Notes: generated by a model from the letters alone, not told the origin. A stretch of DNA of 64,000 nucleotides from Candidatus Bathyarchaeota archaeon (GCA_003164295.1 PLTA01000024.1:102498-166497); one strand, 5' to 3'. Shown: positions 34,030 through 43,591, counted from the stretch's first letter. Numbers and translations are program-made.

Positions 34030-35232
34030 TCATTTTTCTAAGCCTTCTATCAACAACATTTCTTGTTTTGCAACTTTGTCCCAATCATATCTTTCGACGA
34101 ATTTCTGACCTGCAAGGCCAAAAATTCTTCTCAACTCGTCATTAGAGAGAAAATTCAGGGTGACATCCGCGAATTGCTTTAAATCGCCTAAAGGAACCTT
34201 CGAAATGTTTTCCCTGTATAAGTCTTTGTATATGGGCAGATCATAGGCGACTACAGGCAGTCCACAAGCCATCGCTTCAGCAATGACAATTGCAAAACTT
34301 TCATAGTGACTTGGGCATAAGAAAATGCCGCTCGATTTTAGCAATAGAAACTTCTCATCGGCAGTTTTGGAACCAACTAATACCACATTGTCGGAAAGAC
34401 CATTTTCTGTTATTGCAGCCGTGACTTTTTCAGTCATCGATGCTGAACCACTTCCTATTATACATAATTTGGCATTTGGCTTCTTTTCACAGATCAATTT
34501 CCATATTTTTATTAAATCAAAAATGCCTTTTTGCGGATGAAAGCGTCCGAGAAAAACTCCTTCGTATAGCTTGACATCAGTTTTTAAACTGTTTATATGA
34601 TCGTAATCTACGCCGCCATTAACCACGTTCACTTTAGACTCATCAACGCCTTTGTTGAATACAAGATATTCTTTGTCTAGATTGTTTAGAACCAAAATTT
34701 GATCAGCCCAATGTTTTCCCCAAGAAATCGTGAACTGCTGACTTAAAAAATAGAGCAACCGCTGAGGTGTTGGTACTGAAACTTTATTTTTTTTGTCAAA
34801 ACTCAGGGTGTAATCTTTAAATAGATTTGGAACAACCAAAAAGATACATAAAATCCATTTCATTTTTCTTTTTCTCAACTTCCAAAAGAAAGCAGGAAAA
34901 GTATCCCACAAAAAGTCCGAAGGAGAATATAAAATACCTTTTTTCGCAGGTAAGCTGGAAAGACTAGCCTGAATAGTACGAAAAACAGAATCAAGAAGGG
35001 AACTAGAAAACCTTGACGAATTTTTTAGAAAAAACGGTGAAATTTTGTAGTTCGCTTTTACACCGTTTTTCATAAAAGTGTTGCACATGCTTTTTGAGGA
35101 AATAACATATAGATTAACATCTTTTTCTTTACTGATCCTTTTCATAATCTCAATCAGACGGATAGATCCACCGCTTAAATTCACAGTATCTGGTGGTTCT
35201 GGGCCCTGACCGTTAATTACTATGTTTAACAT
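34030..35232 (-). CDS. Glycosyltransferase family 4 (GT-B)
   Basis: A 400-residue GT-B enzyme. The N-terminal domain starts MLNIVINGQGPEPPDTVNLS; the C-terminal donor-binding domain has VFLGRFHPQKGIFDLIKIWK (about 227-246), LCIIGSGSAS and the EX7E motif FLCPSHYESFAIVIAEAMACGLPVVAYD (family signature near 316-343, given here as separate parts). It transfers a sugar with retention from a nucleotide donor. The ATG overlaps the stop of the upstream nucleotidyltransferase (TAATG), so the two are translated together and the nucleotidyltransferase may make its donor. Confidence 0.9.
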   Translation of the reverse strand: MLNIVINGQGPEPPDTVNLSGGSIRLIEIMKRISKEKDVNLYVISSKSMCNTFMKNGVKANYKISPFFLKNSSRFSSSLLDSVFRTIQASLSSLPAKKGILYSPSDFLWDTFPAFFWKLRKRKMKWILCIFLVVPNLFKDYTLSFDKKNKVSVPTPQRLLYFLSQQFTISWGKHWADQILVLNNLDKEYLVFNKGVDESKVNVVNGGVDYDHINSLKTDVKLYEGVFLGRFHPQKGIFDLIKIWKLICEKKPNAKLCIIGSGSASMTEKVTAAITENGLSDNVVLVGSKTADEKFLLLKSSGIFLCPSHYESFAIVIAEAMACGLPVVAYDLPIYKDLYRENISKVPLGDLKQFADVTLNFLSNDELRRIFGLAGQKFVERYDWDKVAKQEMLLIEGLEK

Positions 35233-36011
35233 TAAAAAATTCCATTATCTTGAGTTTTAATTACAGAAGAATCAAGTTTTAGGAGTAATTTCGTGGCAAC
35301 CATAAGATCTGAAGAAGTGTTCACATTAATATTCATCCCATTGATTAAGGCGGCATATGCCCTTCCTTTTTTTGCAATCAGTCCTATAGTATCTGTAATC
35401 TCTTTTTCGTCACGTTTACTCGAAGCTGGGGTCATTTCGATAAAATCAAAAACTTTGGGGTTGAACAGATACACTCCTATGCCGCGTAAATTAGAGTTTG
35501 GAGCTAAAGGCTTTTCAATGATTTCCTTTATTTTACAGTCATCATCCAAAGCGATACTACACGCTCTCTTAATTGCCTCAACATTATTTTCAGGTACGGC
35601 ACCTTCTACAACCAACGCATCGTTTTCCCAAAAAGTCTCAACAAGATTATTGAGAGAATCTGTAATTGTTAGGTCGTCACCTAAAATTACCGAAAAAGGC
35701 TCGCTGATAAAATTTTTTGCTAAGCTAATTGCATGTGCGATTCCTCTCGGGGGGTTCTGGTCAATATATGTTATATGTAAGCCAAAATCTTCGCCATTGC
35801 CAAAATACTCTTGGATTATTTCTTTCTTGAAGCCTACAATCATATAGACGTCCTCAACACCCATTCGTCGCATATTCTCTATCACATATTCCAAAATTGG
35901 CTTATTCAAAATGGGCAACAAACACTTGGGGAGCACACGTGTTAATGGAAGAGTGCCTAAACGACGACCATATCCTGCAGCTGGAATGACACCTACCTTA
36001 ATTTTTTCCAT
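35232..36011 (-). CDS. Sugar-1-phosphate nucleotidyltransferase
   Basis: A 259-residue RmlA/GalU-type enzyme without the beta-helix tail: GVIPAAGYGRRLGTLPLTRV (residues 7-26) with LPKCLLP, VGFKKEIIQEYFGNGEDFG, YIDQNPPRGIAHAISLAKNF, VILGDDLTI and EKPLAPNSNLRGIGVYLF. It makes an NDP-sugar from NTP and a sugar-1-phosphate; the sugar is unknown, as the motifs do not fix it. It ends in the start codon of the GT4 gene and follows a GT2 gene directly (one base), so these three form an operon. Confidence 0.88.
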   Translation of the reverse strand: MEKIKVGVIPAAGYGRRLGTLPLTRVLPKCLLPILNKPILEYVIENMRRMGVEDVYMIVGFKKEIIQEYFGNGEDFGLHITYIDQNPPRGIAHAISLAKNFISEPFSVILGDDLTITDSLNNLVETFWENDALVVEGAVPENNVEAIKRACSIALDDDCKIKEIIEKPLAPNSNLRGIGVYLFNPKVFDFIEMTPASSKRDEKEITDTIGLIAKKGRAYAALINGMNINVNTSSDLMVATKLLLKLDSSVIKTQDNGIF

Positions 36012-37091
36012 TTAATCAGTTCCTAACTTTATTGGAGGATTAGAATGTAATACGAGTCGCTCTGCCTTGGATTGCTTTTCAATAAACAGTCTAAGAAGCC
36101 AAGGATTGAAGGGATGCATAACCTGAAGGATTTCTTTATCAGAAACAGTCCTAAAACTTGCAGTTTCCGACCTTTTTCGTAAAATAACCCTTAGATCTGT
36201 CATAACTTGGAGAATACCTTTTAATGCCGCATATGATAATTTCAAATTTTTCTTTACTGTAGCTAAATAAGAGATTTTTATTATCTCTACCGTTAATGTT
36301 ATTGGCAATAGTTTAACCAAGGTTTTTAATTCATAATTTTTTATGAGAGTGACAAGGTGATTTCTAGAATACCACGTAACATTATTGATTTTTTGAAAGT
36401 ATGTAGCTCCGACAGTCCCTCCACGTGCATGATAAACTATGGCTGTTGGAACGAAGAACACCTTATAGCCGCCCAAACGGGCTCGCCAACACAGATCCAT
36501 ATCGTCATATTCCATAAAGAAATAATCGTCAAACAGGCCTACTTTTTTAATAACTTCACTCTTAATCGCGAACGCCATTCCCTCTGCAAAGAACACTTCG
36601 TAATTTACCTTTGATGAAGCGTAGCTATAAGAATAGCCGAAACGGTCCAAATAATTCATTCCGGAATCAGGAGTTCGTCTATCCCACATTGATAGAGAAT
36701 TGCATTGAACGATGCCAATACGTTCATTACCTTTCATTGCTTTGACAATTTCTTTGATCCATTTGGCATCTACTTCCATATCATTGCTTACGCATACGAT
36801 TATTTCGCCTTTTGCAATTTTCATTCCCTGATTATTTGCTGGCGACCAGCCTACATTTATTTTATTTTGAATAAGCGTAAACATAATATTATTATTATTG
36901 AACATTTTTTTAACGAATTCGATGCTTCCATCGGTAGAACCATTATCTATAAAAATTATTTCCAATTTGTTCTTAGGATAATCAGTAGCTAATAAAGACT
37001 CAAATAGACCTTTAAGCCATTTTTTTCCATTCATACTAACCGTTATTATTGAGACAGTTGGCGATTCGTTTCCTGTTTGCATGCCTATCAA
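36012..37091 (-). CDS. Glycosyltransferase family 2
   Basis: A 359-residue GT2: VSIITVSMNGKKWLKGLFES (residues 13-32), IIFIDNGSTDGSIEFVKKMF, KINVGWSPANNQGMKIAKGE, VCVSNDMEVDAKWIKEIVKA and FFMEYDDMDLCWRARLGGYK. The C-terminal part is hydrophobic and then basic. It is closely similar in plan to the GT2 proteins at 28.6 and 32.7 kb (including a DMDLCWR-type motif), suggesting duplication. Abuts the downstream nucleotidyltransferase gene. Confidence 0.9.
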   Translation of the reverse strand: MIGMQTGNESPTVSIITVSMNGKKWLKGLFESLLATDYPKNKLEIIFIDNGSTDGSIEFVKKMFNNNNIMFTLIQNKINVGWSPANNQGMKIAKGEIIVCVSNDMEVDAKWIKEIVKAMKGNERIGIVQCNSLSMWDRRTPDSGMNYLDRFGYSYSYASSKVNYEVFFAEGMAFAIKSEVIKKVGLFDDYFFMEYDDMDLCWRARLGGYKVFFVPTAIVYHARGGTVGATYFQKINNVTWYSRNHLVTLIKNYELKTLVKLLPITLTVEIIKISYLATVKKNLKLSYAALKGILQVMTDLRVILRKRSETASFRTVSDKEILQVMHPFNPWLLRLFIEKQSKAERLVLHSNPPIKLGTD

Positions 37092-37103
37092 ACGTCCTTT
37101 CTG

Positions 37104-37976
37104 CTAATGCGACGTCATTGTCGAGATAATTGACAAGGCGGTTACAAAGTATTCAATTGCCTTCATAAAAAGCATTCCGCAAGTATAAAGAGGATATCTA
37201 GCCAATAATCGCCAGTGCCTAACATAATTCAATCTCACGGGCATAAACTGGACACGCGCCTTCTCAGGATGTTTATTTATATAACGCATTAACGTTTTTC
37301 CATAATAATACCTTTTAAGAATCATTTTCTTAAGAGTTAATCTCCCCTCATGGTGATTAATTACAGAATTGATTTGTTTTATCCTGCAGCCAACACTTTC
37401 TAGCCGAGCTTGAAGATCCCAATCTTCCCCTGCTTCTAAACTCTCATCAAATCCATTAATCTTTTCAAAAATGGCTCTGCTAAAGAACCGAGCTGATTCA
37501 ATAAGCGGATCACCAATATAAGTAAGTCTTTCTACAGCTCTGCATTGAGCCCAAAAGCCAATCCCCACCCTAACTTCGGGAATCATAATAGCATCACAAT
37601 TATCATTAATTGATTTGACCACGCAATCTTCAATAACTTTGGAAGTCAACTGCATGTCCGCATCTATAAATATAATATAAGCGCCGTTAGCTTTTCGTGC
37701 ACCATAATTTCTTGCGGCAGATCTTAGTTCGCTAATCTGAAATATTTTTGATCCGAACTTCTCGGCAATATTCACTGTACGATCTTTACTAAAATTGTCA
37801 ACAACAATTACTTCTATGTTAGTATATTCTTGCTGTTTTATTGACTCAAGACAAATTTCAACAGTGGTGAAAGAGTTGTAGGTTGGAATTATTACTGAGA
37901 CTAATGGCTCGTTAATTGTAAACATATTTGTCTTAAGATCCGTCTCAGTCTTTTCCAAAATCTTTGACATGCCCAA
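37104..37976 (-). CDS. Glycosyltransferase family 2
   Basis: A 290-residue GT2: VSVIIPTYNSFTTVEICLES (about residues 25-44), VIVVDNFSKDRTVNIAEKF, LRSAARNYGARKANGAYIIF with IDADMQL (the DAD metal motif), and FDESLEAGEDWDLQARLESV. The C-terminal MKAIEYFVTALSIISTM could be a membrane-associated helix. Its start overlaps the radical SAM gene by 32 bases, so translation is probably coupled. Donor unknown. Confidence 0.88.
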   Translation of the reverse strand: MGMSKILEKTETDLKTNMFTINEPLVSVIIPTYNSFTTVEICLESIKQQEYTNIEVIVVDNFSKDRTVNIAEKFGSKIFQISELRSAARNYGARKANGAYIIFIDADMQLTSKVIEDCVVKSINDNCDAIMIPEVRVGIGFWAQCRAVERLTYIGDPLIESARFFSRAIFEKINGFDESLEAGEDWDLQARLESVGCRIKQINSVINHHEGRLTLKKMILKRYYYGKTLMRYINKHPEKARVQFMPVRLNYVRHWRLLARYPLYTCGMLFMKAIEYFVTALSIISTMTSH

Positions 37977-39414
37977 AAACTTTTACGGCGCCTTTAACCG
38001 AATATTTAATATCTCTCAACGATCGTATGCGCACCAGTTGTTTGAGCATATATTGTGGCGTTAGAAATACTTTGTATATTTCGTCGCAGAGTTTCATGAC
38101 TTCGTCAGGCGTCATATCTGGCGTTGTCATAACTGGCTCTTTCATATCAAAACGTTCATAATCTTTAGGGTCAACTCTGAACCAGCCGTTCTTCAATGCC
38201 TCAGCATATAATTTGCTTCCTGGATAGGGAATAACAACTGTGGACTGCAAGGTAACTGCCCAGCCCTTCTGCATCATCGTTTTAGCAGCATTCAACGTGC
38301 TTAGAGCATCTTTGCGTGTTTCCCATGGATAACCAACCATAATCGTTATGTGTGGTTCTAACCCTTCTTCACGGGGTATTCTGCATTCGTTCATGATCTC
38401 ATCGATTTTTGTTCCTTTATTAAGCCTGTCAAGTGTAGCTTGGCTTCCGGACTCTACACCAAAAAGAAGCATTCGAAAACCCGCCTTCTTCATTAACCGA
38501 TAATCCTCCCGCGTTAACGCTCCAAACCGCATGTTGCAACCAAACTGAACTTTTTTGTTGTATCCGCGCTCTATCATTAGGTTTGCGAAACGTCTAAGCC
38601 ATTCTCCAGCTGGAAAACAGCCAGTGTCATCAAACACCGACTTAACGCCATAATTTTCAATTAACAATCCAATTTCATATGCTAATCGTTCAGGCTTCAT
38701 CGTCCGGAAAATAGGGTACAGAGTAGGCCACGAGCAAAAAGTGCAGCCGCCATCTTTTCTCCACCAGCAGTCGCGTCCTGCCATTGTGTATGCTCCTGGA
38801 GTTACTTTGAAGTTGCCGTTGCGTTCGTTGTAGAGCTGCCATTTTGATAAGTCGCGGTTAATATGTGGCAAATCATCTAAGCTATGATTCAGCTTGAATT
38901 GTCCTGTGTTTTTTATTATGGCGCTTTCTCGATACCAAACCCCAGGCTCAAGCTCTTTTGCTTTGCCATTCAGAAAATTAACCAAGTTCAATAAAAGAAA
39001 GTCATAGTCTCCACCGGTAAGAATGAAATCGACTTTACTCTGTTCCATTGATTCCTCAGGTAATGCAGTAACGTGATCGCCCACTAAAACGACTTTCGAA
39101 TTAGGAAGAACTTTTTTTACGTCACCAATAATGGACCAATGCTTCTTTACCACGGGAGTTTTAGTCTCCATCATGATAACATCAGGATTGGTTCGCTCCA
39201 AATCGCTTAGCCATTGGCTGAAAGTTTTCTCTTCTGCAATTCCGTCATCCCAGATAACATCATAACCCGCATTTGACACTAAAGTGGCGGCGTAAGCTGG
39301 AACAACGGGATATATGTAGGTGGGTGATTTAAAATACTGAAATTGCCTGTTTTGTGATAGAAGCGGAACGCCGTTCTCCGAAATGATTGGTGGATAGGTG
39401 ATGCTGATTTTCAT
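37945..39414 (-). CDS. B12-binding-type radical SAM protein
   Basis: A 489-residue protein: an N-terminal cobalamin-binding-like Rossmann domain (VKKVLPNSKVVLVGDHVTAL, about 99-118) and a radical SAM barrel. The cluster-binding Cys are in DCWWRKDGGCTFCSW (Cys216, Cys224, Cys227), i.e. CX7CX2C rather than the usual CX3CX2C. SAM-pocket motifs follow (FDDTGCFPAGEW, GVESGSQATLDRLNKG, VGYPWETRKDA). The family includes enzymes that methylate or rearrange lipids and sugars. The glycan-cluster location suggests modification of a lipid carrier or sugar. Its start is 4 bases into the upstream GT2 gene. Confidence 0.85.
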   Translation of the reverse strand: MKISITYPPIISENGVPLLSQNRQFQYFKSPTYIYPVVPAYAATLVSNAGYDVIWDDGIAEEKTFSQWLSDLERTNPDVIMMETKTPVVKKHWSIIGDVKKVLPNSKVVLVGDHVTALPEESMEQSKVDFILTGGDYDFLLLNLVNFLNGKAKELEPGVWYRESAIIKNTGQFKLNHSLDDLPHINRDLSKWQLYNERNGNFKVTPGAYTMAGRDCWWRKDGGCTFCSWPTLYPIFRTMKPERLAYEIGLLIENYGVKSVFDDTGCFPAGEWLRRFANLMIERGYNKKVQFGCNMRFGALTREDYRLMKKAGFRMLLFGVESGSQATLDRLNKGTKIDEIMNECRIPREEGLEPHITIMVGYPWETRKDALSTLNAAKTMMQKGWAVTLQSTVVIPYPGSKLYAEALKNGWFRVDPKDYERFDMKEPVMTTPDMTPDEVMKLCDEIYKVFLTPQYMLKQLVRIRSLRDIKYSVKGAVKVFGHVKDFGKD

Positions 39415-40367
39415 CTTTTTAGATCACACTTAATTAAGCCAGATAGGAAGAAAGAGCCGTAGATGATATGTGTTACTATTATGCCTAGCCAAACTGAGAA
39501 AAGCAGCTTTACATTTCTGACTTGAATTACAGCTGCTATAAAGCTTGAAACAAGATACAGTGCTACTCCGAAGAGCACAATATATACAAAGAATGAGAAG
39601 AACAAAGACAATACTACGCCTACAATAAGGGAAAATACGAGCAGAGACGGAAAGAAATACGTGAGTTTCGCGGAGTTTTCGGGAAACTTTTTGGCAAAGA
39701 ATCCTCTGTGTTCCCCGAATCTTGAAACTTGTCTGAGGTGTGGCTTAAAGAGTGAACGTCGATGATGATAAACAACTACATCGGATGACTCAATGAGTTT
39801 TTTGCCAAGTTTCTTAATTGCCAAGCACATGAGGGTGTCTTCGCCCGGCCAGTATTTTTCATTCCAGCCACCAGCGGCTTCAATTACCGTTTTTTTGGCT
39901 ATAAAGTTGCAGGAGTGAATATCATCTGACTCGAAACAGCTTTTGGTTTTATATCGACTTGAGAGACCACCTACCATAAAAGAGGAAAGTACATAGCCGC
40001 CAGCTTTTTGCATGAAACTGTCCGCTTCTGGGGTTAATCCAGGTCCTCCAGCTCCTCCCACTTCGGGATTCTCAAAATATTTCAATGCATTGGTCAACCA
40101 GTCACTTCGCGGATAAGCATCATCATCGATGAAAGCACAGAACTCGCCGTTTGAGTGTTTGACGCCTAAATTTCTTTTTATTCCCGGAGATAACGGTCCG
40201 GTTGTTATGACTTTTACGCCATTAATAGTTTCGGTGGAACAGTCAGGTAACACTATAATCTCGAAATTTTGGTAATCCAAGCGTTTACAGTATTCAATAC
40301 ATTCTCTCGTGTAATCATCCACTTTTTTGCAAGGAATAATAATAGAAATAAGCGTTTTTGATGACAT
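39411..40367 (-). CDS. Glycosyltransferase family 2 with C-terminal membrane helices
   Basis: A 318-residue GT2: LISIIIPCKKVDDYTRECIE (residues 5-24), EIIVLPDCSTETINGVKV, KRNLGVKHSNGEFCAFIDDD with the metal motif FIDDDAYPRSDWL, and AGGWNEKYWPGEDTLMCLAI (acceptor region). Two to three membrane helices follow about residue 235 (LLVFSLIVGVVLSLFFSFFV and a neighbouring segment). It overlaps the radical SAM gene by 4 bases and lies 2 bases after the next upstream GT2 gene, so it is in the same operon. Confidence 0.9.
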   Translation of the reverse strand: MSSKTLISIIIPCKKVDDYTRECIEYCKRLDYQNFEIIVLPDCSTETINGVKVITTGPLSPGIKRNLGVKHSNGEFCAFIDDDAYPRSDWLTNALKYFENPEVGGAGGPGLTPEADSFMQKAGGYVLSSFMVGGLSSRYKTKSCFESDDIHSCNFIAKKTVIEAAGGWNEKYWPGEDTLMCLAIKKLGKKLIESSDVVVYHHRRSLFKPHLRQVSRFGEHRGFFAKKFPENSAKLTYFFPSLLVFSLIVGVVLSLFFSFFVYIVLFGVALYLVSSFIAAVIQVRNVKLLFSVWLGIIVTHIIYGSFFLSGLIKCDLKR

Positions 40368-40369
40368 TA

Positions 40370-41140
40370 TTATTCTCGGAGAACTAAAGAGACCATGTTT
40401 TGAAAGCTGTTTTTCTCAGGAAGCTGACGCTGATAATAATGGATGACTCGAAGTCTGTACGCTATACCAAGTAAATCAAGAAACATATGCATCATGTTTC
40501 TTGGCTTAAATGCAGCGTCTAACTTGATGGTTACAGGCATCTCCACTACTTTCAAACCATAAAGATTCGCGACAGCCAACAATTCAACATCAAAAGCATA
40601 ACGCTTCACAGCCAATCTAGGGAAAACATCGACAAACGCGCTTTTTCTCATCGCTTTGAGTCCAGACTGAGTATCTTTAAGAGGCACCCCAGTAAGAAAA
40701 CGAACAAAGCCGTTGAAAACTACACTCAAAACTCTTCTAGATACAGGTACTTCCACTCGAGAATCTCTATGCCGTTTAGAAGCTATAACAATATCACCGT
40801 AATTTAGAGCATCAAGATATTCAGAAATTGTTCTCAAGTCGATTTCCATGTCACCATCGGTAAAAATCACGACATTACCACTGGTCTGCATAAAACCAGT
40901 CTTCACTGCATAGCCTTTTCCTAAGTTCTTGTTGTAACTTAACACTTTGACATGACCGTTTCGCCCAGCGTATCTTCTTGCTTTGACCAAAGTGTCATCT
41001 CTGCTGCCGTCATCAACCACCACAATTTCATAAGGCAAATTCTTGCCCTTGATAATAGCATCTATAGTTCCGAGTGTATCTTCAATGAAATCTTCTTCGT
41101 TGTAGGCTGGAATAACAAAAGATAGCTCTACTTGGCTCAT
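40370..41140 (-). CDS. Dolichyl-phosphate glycosyltransferase-like GT2 (Alg5/DPM1-type)
   Basis: A 256-residue GT2 of the polyprenyl/dolichyl-phosphate group: ELSFVIPAYNEEDFIEDTLG (residues 5-24), IVVVDDGSRDDTLVKARRYA, SYNKNLGKGYAVKTGFMQTS, VIFTDGDMEIDLRTISEYL (the DGD metal motif), DTQSGLKAMRKSAF and VEMPVTIKLDAAFKPRNMMH. It probably charges dolichyl phosphate with glucose or mannose from a nucleotide donor, supplying the GT-C enzymes in this cluster. The stop of the next upstream gene overlaps the start by one base. Confidence 0.87.
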   Translation of the reverse strand: MSQVELSFVIPAYNEEDFIEDTLGTIDAIIKGKNLPYEIVVVDDGSRDDTLVKARRYAGRNGHVKVLSYNKNLGKGYAVKTGFMQTSGNVVIFTDGDMEIDLRTISEYLDALNYGDIVIASKRHRDSRVEVPVSRRVLSVVFNGFVRFLTGVPLKDTQSGLKAMRKSAFVDVFPRLAVKRYAFDVELLAVANLYGLKVVEMPVTIKLDAAFKPRNMMHMFLDLLGIAYRLRVIHYYQRQLPEKNSFQNMVSLVLRE

Positions 41141-41496
41141 TAAAAAGCCACCTCATCACCACAGCTTTTTCCGCAATATTTCAGAAAGCAAACAAGCTGG
41201 AGGAAAACTCCAGCGATCAAAGCATAAAACGCGTAAATTGCTACGGTGTTAGCGAAGGAAACCAAGCCAATAGATAGAGAAAATGCAGCACTAATCAAAA
41301 GTAATATAAATCCAAATATGAATGGAGAGCCCCAATTCTCTTTAATGTATCCTTTGAACTCAAGAACAATCTTGTTGAAACTAATTTGAATCATGTTACA
41401 GAGAGACCTTACTCGTATTTTAAGACTGAGCGCAGAATTTAACATTTGCCATATCTCGGGTCCGCTACGAGAGAAAAAATCCTCTGACACTTCCAT
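41140..41496 (-). CDS. Small protein with two membrane helices
   Basis: A 118-residue protein with a soluble N-terminal part (about 1-57) and two hydrophobic helices (about 59-80, PFIFGFILLLISAAFSLSIG; and 84-106, VAIYAFYALIAGVFLQLVCF), ending in Cys-containing LKYCGKSCGDEVAF. No family recognised. It is part of the minus-strand glycan operon, sharing a base with the Alg5-like gene, and may help that enzyme at the membrane; this is inference from position. Confidence 0.55.
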   Translation of the reverse strand: MEVSEDFFSRSGPEIWQMLNSALSLKIRVRSLCNMIQISFNKIVLEFKGYIKENWGSPFIFGFILLLISAAFSLSIGLVSFANTVAIYAFYALIAGVFLQLVCFLKYCGKSCGDEVAF

Positions 41497-41531
41497 AAGA
41501 CTGGATTAGACATATCAATTTTGAATCTCGG

Positions 41532-41927
41532 CTATCTTTTGAACGTTTTAATTTTGTTAAGATGCATCACAGCTAGAAAGATTGCGAATGAGGAATCAAG
41601 CTCCCAACTATCAGCCGAAATATTTCTGAGTTTCTTTGCTGTGAAACTAATTTTTTGAGCTAAAGGTAAACCTATCTCTTTCAAATACTTTGAAAAATCA
41701 CATTCAACAGCGTTTTCCAGCTTCCTTGCCAGAACAATTATGCTTTTAGCTAGTTTTGTACTTCGAATGTTATTTACAACTCTTATTGTTAAATCAAAGA
41801 GTACTCTGTCGATTCGTTGCAATGCTTTGAACCATGCGCCAGAGCGCATAGCTTTAGTCTTGAGATTTATCAGCCGATTTTTATTAAGGAAGCGGAAATC
41901 GCCACAATTATGTGCAATATTGGACAT
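41532..41927 (-). CDS. Hypothetical basic helical protein
   Basis: A 131-residue basic, helix-rich protein. The second Met (residue 27, MRSGAWFKALQRIDRVLFDL) may be the real start, since the first 26 residues are poorly structured. The segment WFKALQRIDRVLFDLTIRVV with IRSTKLAKSIIVLARKLENA reads like a conserved archaeal hypothetical protein that often lies near glycan genes. No catalytic motif. It lies 35 bases upstream of the small membrane-protein gene and is probably cotranscribed. Confidence 0.5.
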   Translation of the reverse strand: MSNIAHNCGDFRFLNKNRLINLKTKAMRSGAWFKALQRIDRVLFDLTIRVVNNIRSTKLAKSIIVLARKLENAVECDFSKYLKEIGLPLAQKISFTAKKLRNISADSWELDSSFAIFLAVMHLNKIKTFKR

Positions 41928-42070
41928 TGTTTTTGCCTATTTATTATGTCATAAGAATCGGTTCATGCGTATTTATGAATTATGGATTTAAAGCGAAATT
42001 TTCTCCGTTAGAATTCAAAAGAAAAAACGAAATTTTTTAGAAAATATCCGAATTTTAGTTTAAGGATTAT

Positions 42071-43591
42071 TTAGGCATTTAGATTGAAACTGTAAATCGC
42101 AATTCTTCCACTGTGGTAAACTTCCTGAAATGATGCCGGGAGAGTAGGCTGTGCATACCAACCTTGCCCATTTACCCACCAGATAAGGTATAATTGTGTA
42201 TGACCTTCTCGAGCAGCTGCCGTTGTCGCGTTGACAGGGTTGTCAAATCCATAGCTTATAACTTGGCTCTCTTTGAGCGTTAACAATGCCCATCCGTAAA
42301 ACACTGTATGCGTAAGCAAAAGCGAACTACTATTTACGTTATTTTTGAACCATTGCAGGGCATTGACTGTGTCATGACAGTCGGTTATTGATATTGTATT
42401 CTGCAACATGGAAGTTGGAATTTGATAGTCATATTTGTTAAGATAATTCGGATTAAAGTAAAAGGAAGGATTTTCCGAAGTCGCAAAAATGAAGCCAAAG
42501 CTCAAAATAGCCGTTGATAAAACAAGATATAATACGGCAATTCTATGCGCGGTAAACTTGAAACGTTTCCATTTAATTGACCTAAGCCTATTAAGACCAT
42601 CCGTCGTGAAAAATGCAATTGGATACGTAAGCAACAATACCCACCGATAAGGGCTCACAGAAGAGAGCGGAATAAACAATAAGATCAAACTCATAAAAAG
42701 CCAAGACCTGAGTTGAAGATTCCCAAATCGCCAAAGACCTACCAATAGTAGGGGCAGTAAAGGCAAGAAACAGTACAGAAAGAAGCCGCCTTCACTTGTC
42801 AACATAGATTGATAGGAGGCAAATCCAGTCCAACTAGCTAACGGTGATGAGTTTGCTGGGTAACCAAGAACGCCAGATTGCGCTACGCCACTTAGATAAA
42901 CGATGACGAAATAAAGCGCCGCTGGCAAGGAAGCCACGAGCAGTTTAATTGATTCATTAAAGTTTTTACGGAACAAAGTGTAGGCAACTGTAGCAATAAT
43001 AACACCAAACATCAGTACAGAGACAAGTTGATGAGATAATACCACAGCCATCATTGCTAAAGAGAGAGCAAGATAGCTTTTCCATGAGCTGCGCTTTTTA
43101 TTGGTTAGAAGCATCGTGAGGACAACAAAAAAGAAAACTAAACCAAGTTCTTCTCGAAGTTGATCCCATGAGGCTCTTAATGCAACAAAATAAAGCGTGC
43201 CTAAAAGTGTAACAAATATACTTTTAGAAGGCGACCAGCCCAAACCTTTCTTGGCATATGCAAATATTGATAGCCCTAAAAAGCCTAGAAGAACCGGCGA
43301 AATTATCTTAAGCACCCAAACTGGGGACGCGCCAATAGCTACTATTGACATAAAGATACTATAGAATAACGGCGCAGTTGCAAGGAAGTTCCATAAATTT
43401 ACGCCAGCATGTATCCATAATAGAGTGTTTGGAACATAAAAGCCCAAGGTATCAAAGCCGATTATGTAGGGGCCCATTAGTATCTCAGGTATTGCTCGCA
43501 CAATGACAGGTATTCCAAATGCTAAGACGAGAAAAATGACTTTTTGGTGGTGGACTATCCATTGCTTTAAAGGATTACGAGCAAATATCAC
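42071..43591 (-). CDS. Polytopic membrane glycosyltransferase-like protein (GT-C)
   Basis: A 506-residue protein with about 11-12 hydrophobic segments and a C-terminal outer domain (about 380-506). The first outer loop GPYIIGFDTLGFYVPNTLLW has an Asp (FD) in the position used by GT-C enzymes. It probably uses a polyprenyl-phosphate sugar at the outer face, as the Alg5-like enzyme would provide. It follows the same minus-strand unit as the other glycan genes. No oligosaccharyltransferase WWDYG-like motif is present. Family call is by topology. Confidence 0.65.
   Translation of the reverse strand: MIFARNPLKQWIVHHQKVIFLVLAFGIPVIVRAIPEILMGPYIIGFDTLGFYVPNTLLWIHAGVNLWNFLATAPLFYSIFMSIVAIGASPVWVLKIISPVLLGFLGLSIFAYAKKGLGWSPSKSIFVTLLGTLYFVALRASWDQLREELGLVFFFVVLTMLLTNKKRSSWKSYLALSLAMMAVVLSHQLVSVLMFGVIIATVAYTLFRKNFNESIKLLVASLPAALYFVIVYLSGVAQSGVLGYPANSSPLASWTGFASYQSMLTSEGGFFLYCFLPLLPLLLVGLWRFGNLQLRSWLFMSLILLFIPLSSVSPYRWVLLLTYPIAFFTTDGLNRLRSIKWKRFKFTAHRIAVLYLVLSTAILSFGFIFATSENPSFYFNPNYLNKYDYQIPTSMLQNTISITDCHDTVNALQWFKNNVNSSSLLLTHTVFYGWALLTLKESQVISYGFDNPVNATTAAAREGHTQLYLIWWVNGQGWYAQPTLPASFQEVYHSGRIAIYSFNLNA

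Noticed and set aside
35293..35847. 184-residue plus-strand frame over the nucleotidyltransferase
   Set aside because: Antisense shadow of a clear RmlA/GalU-type gene; the translation has no recognised motif.
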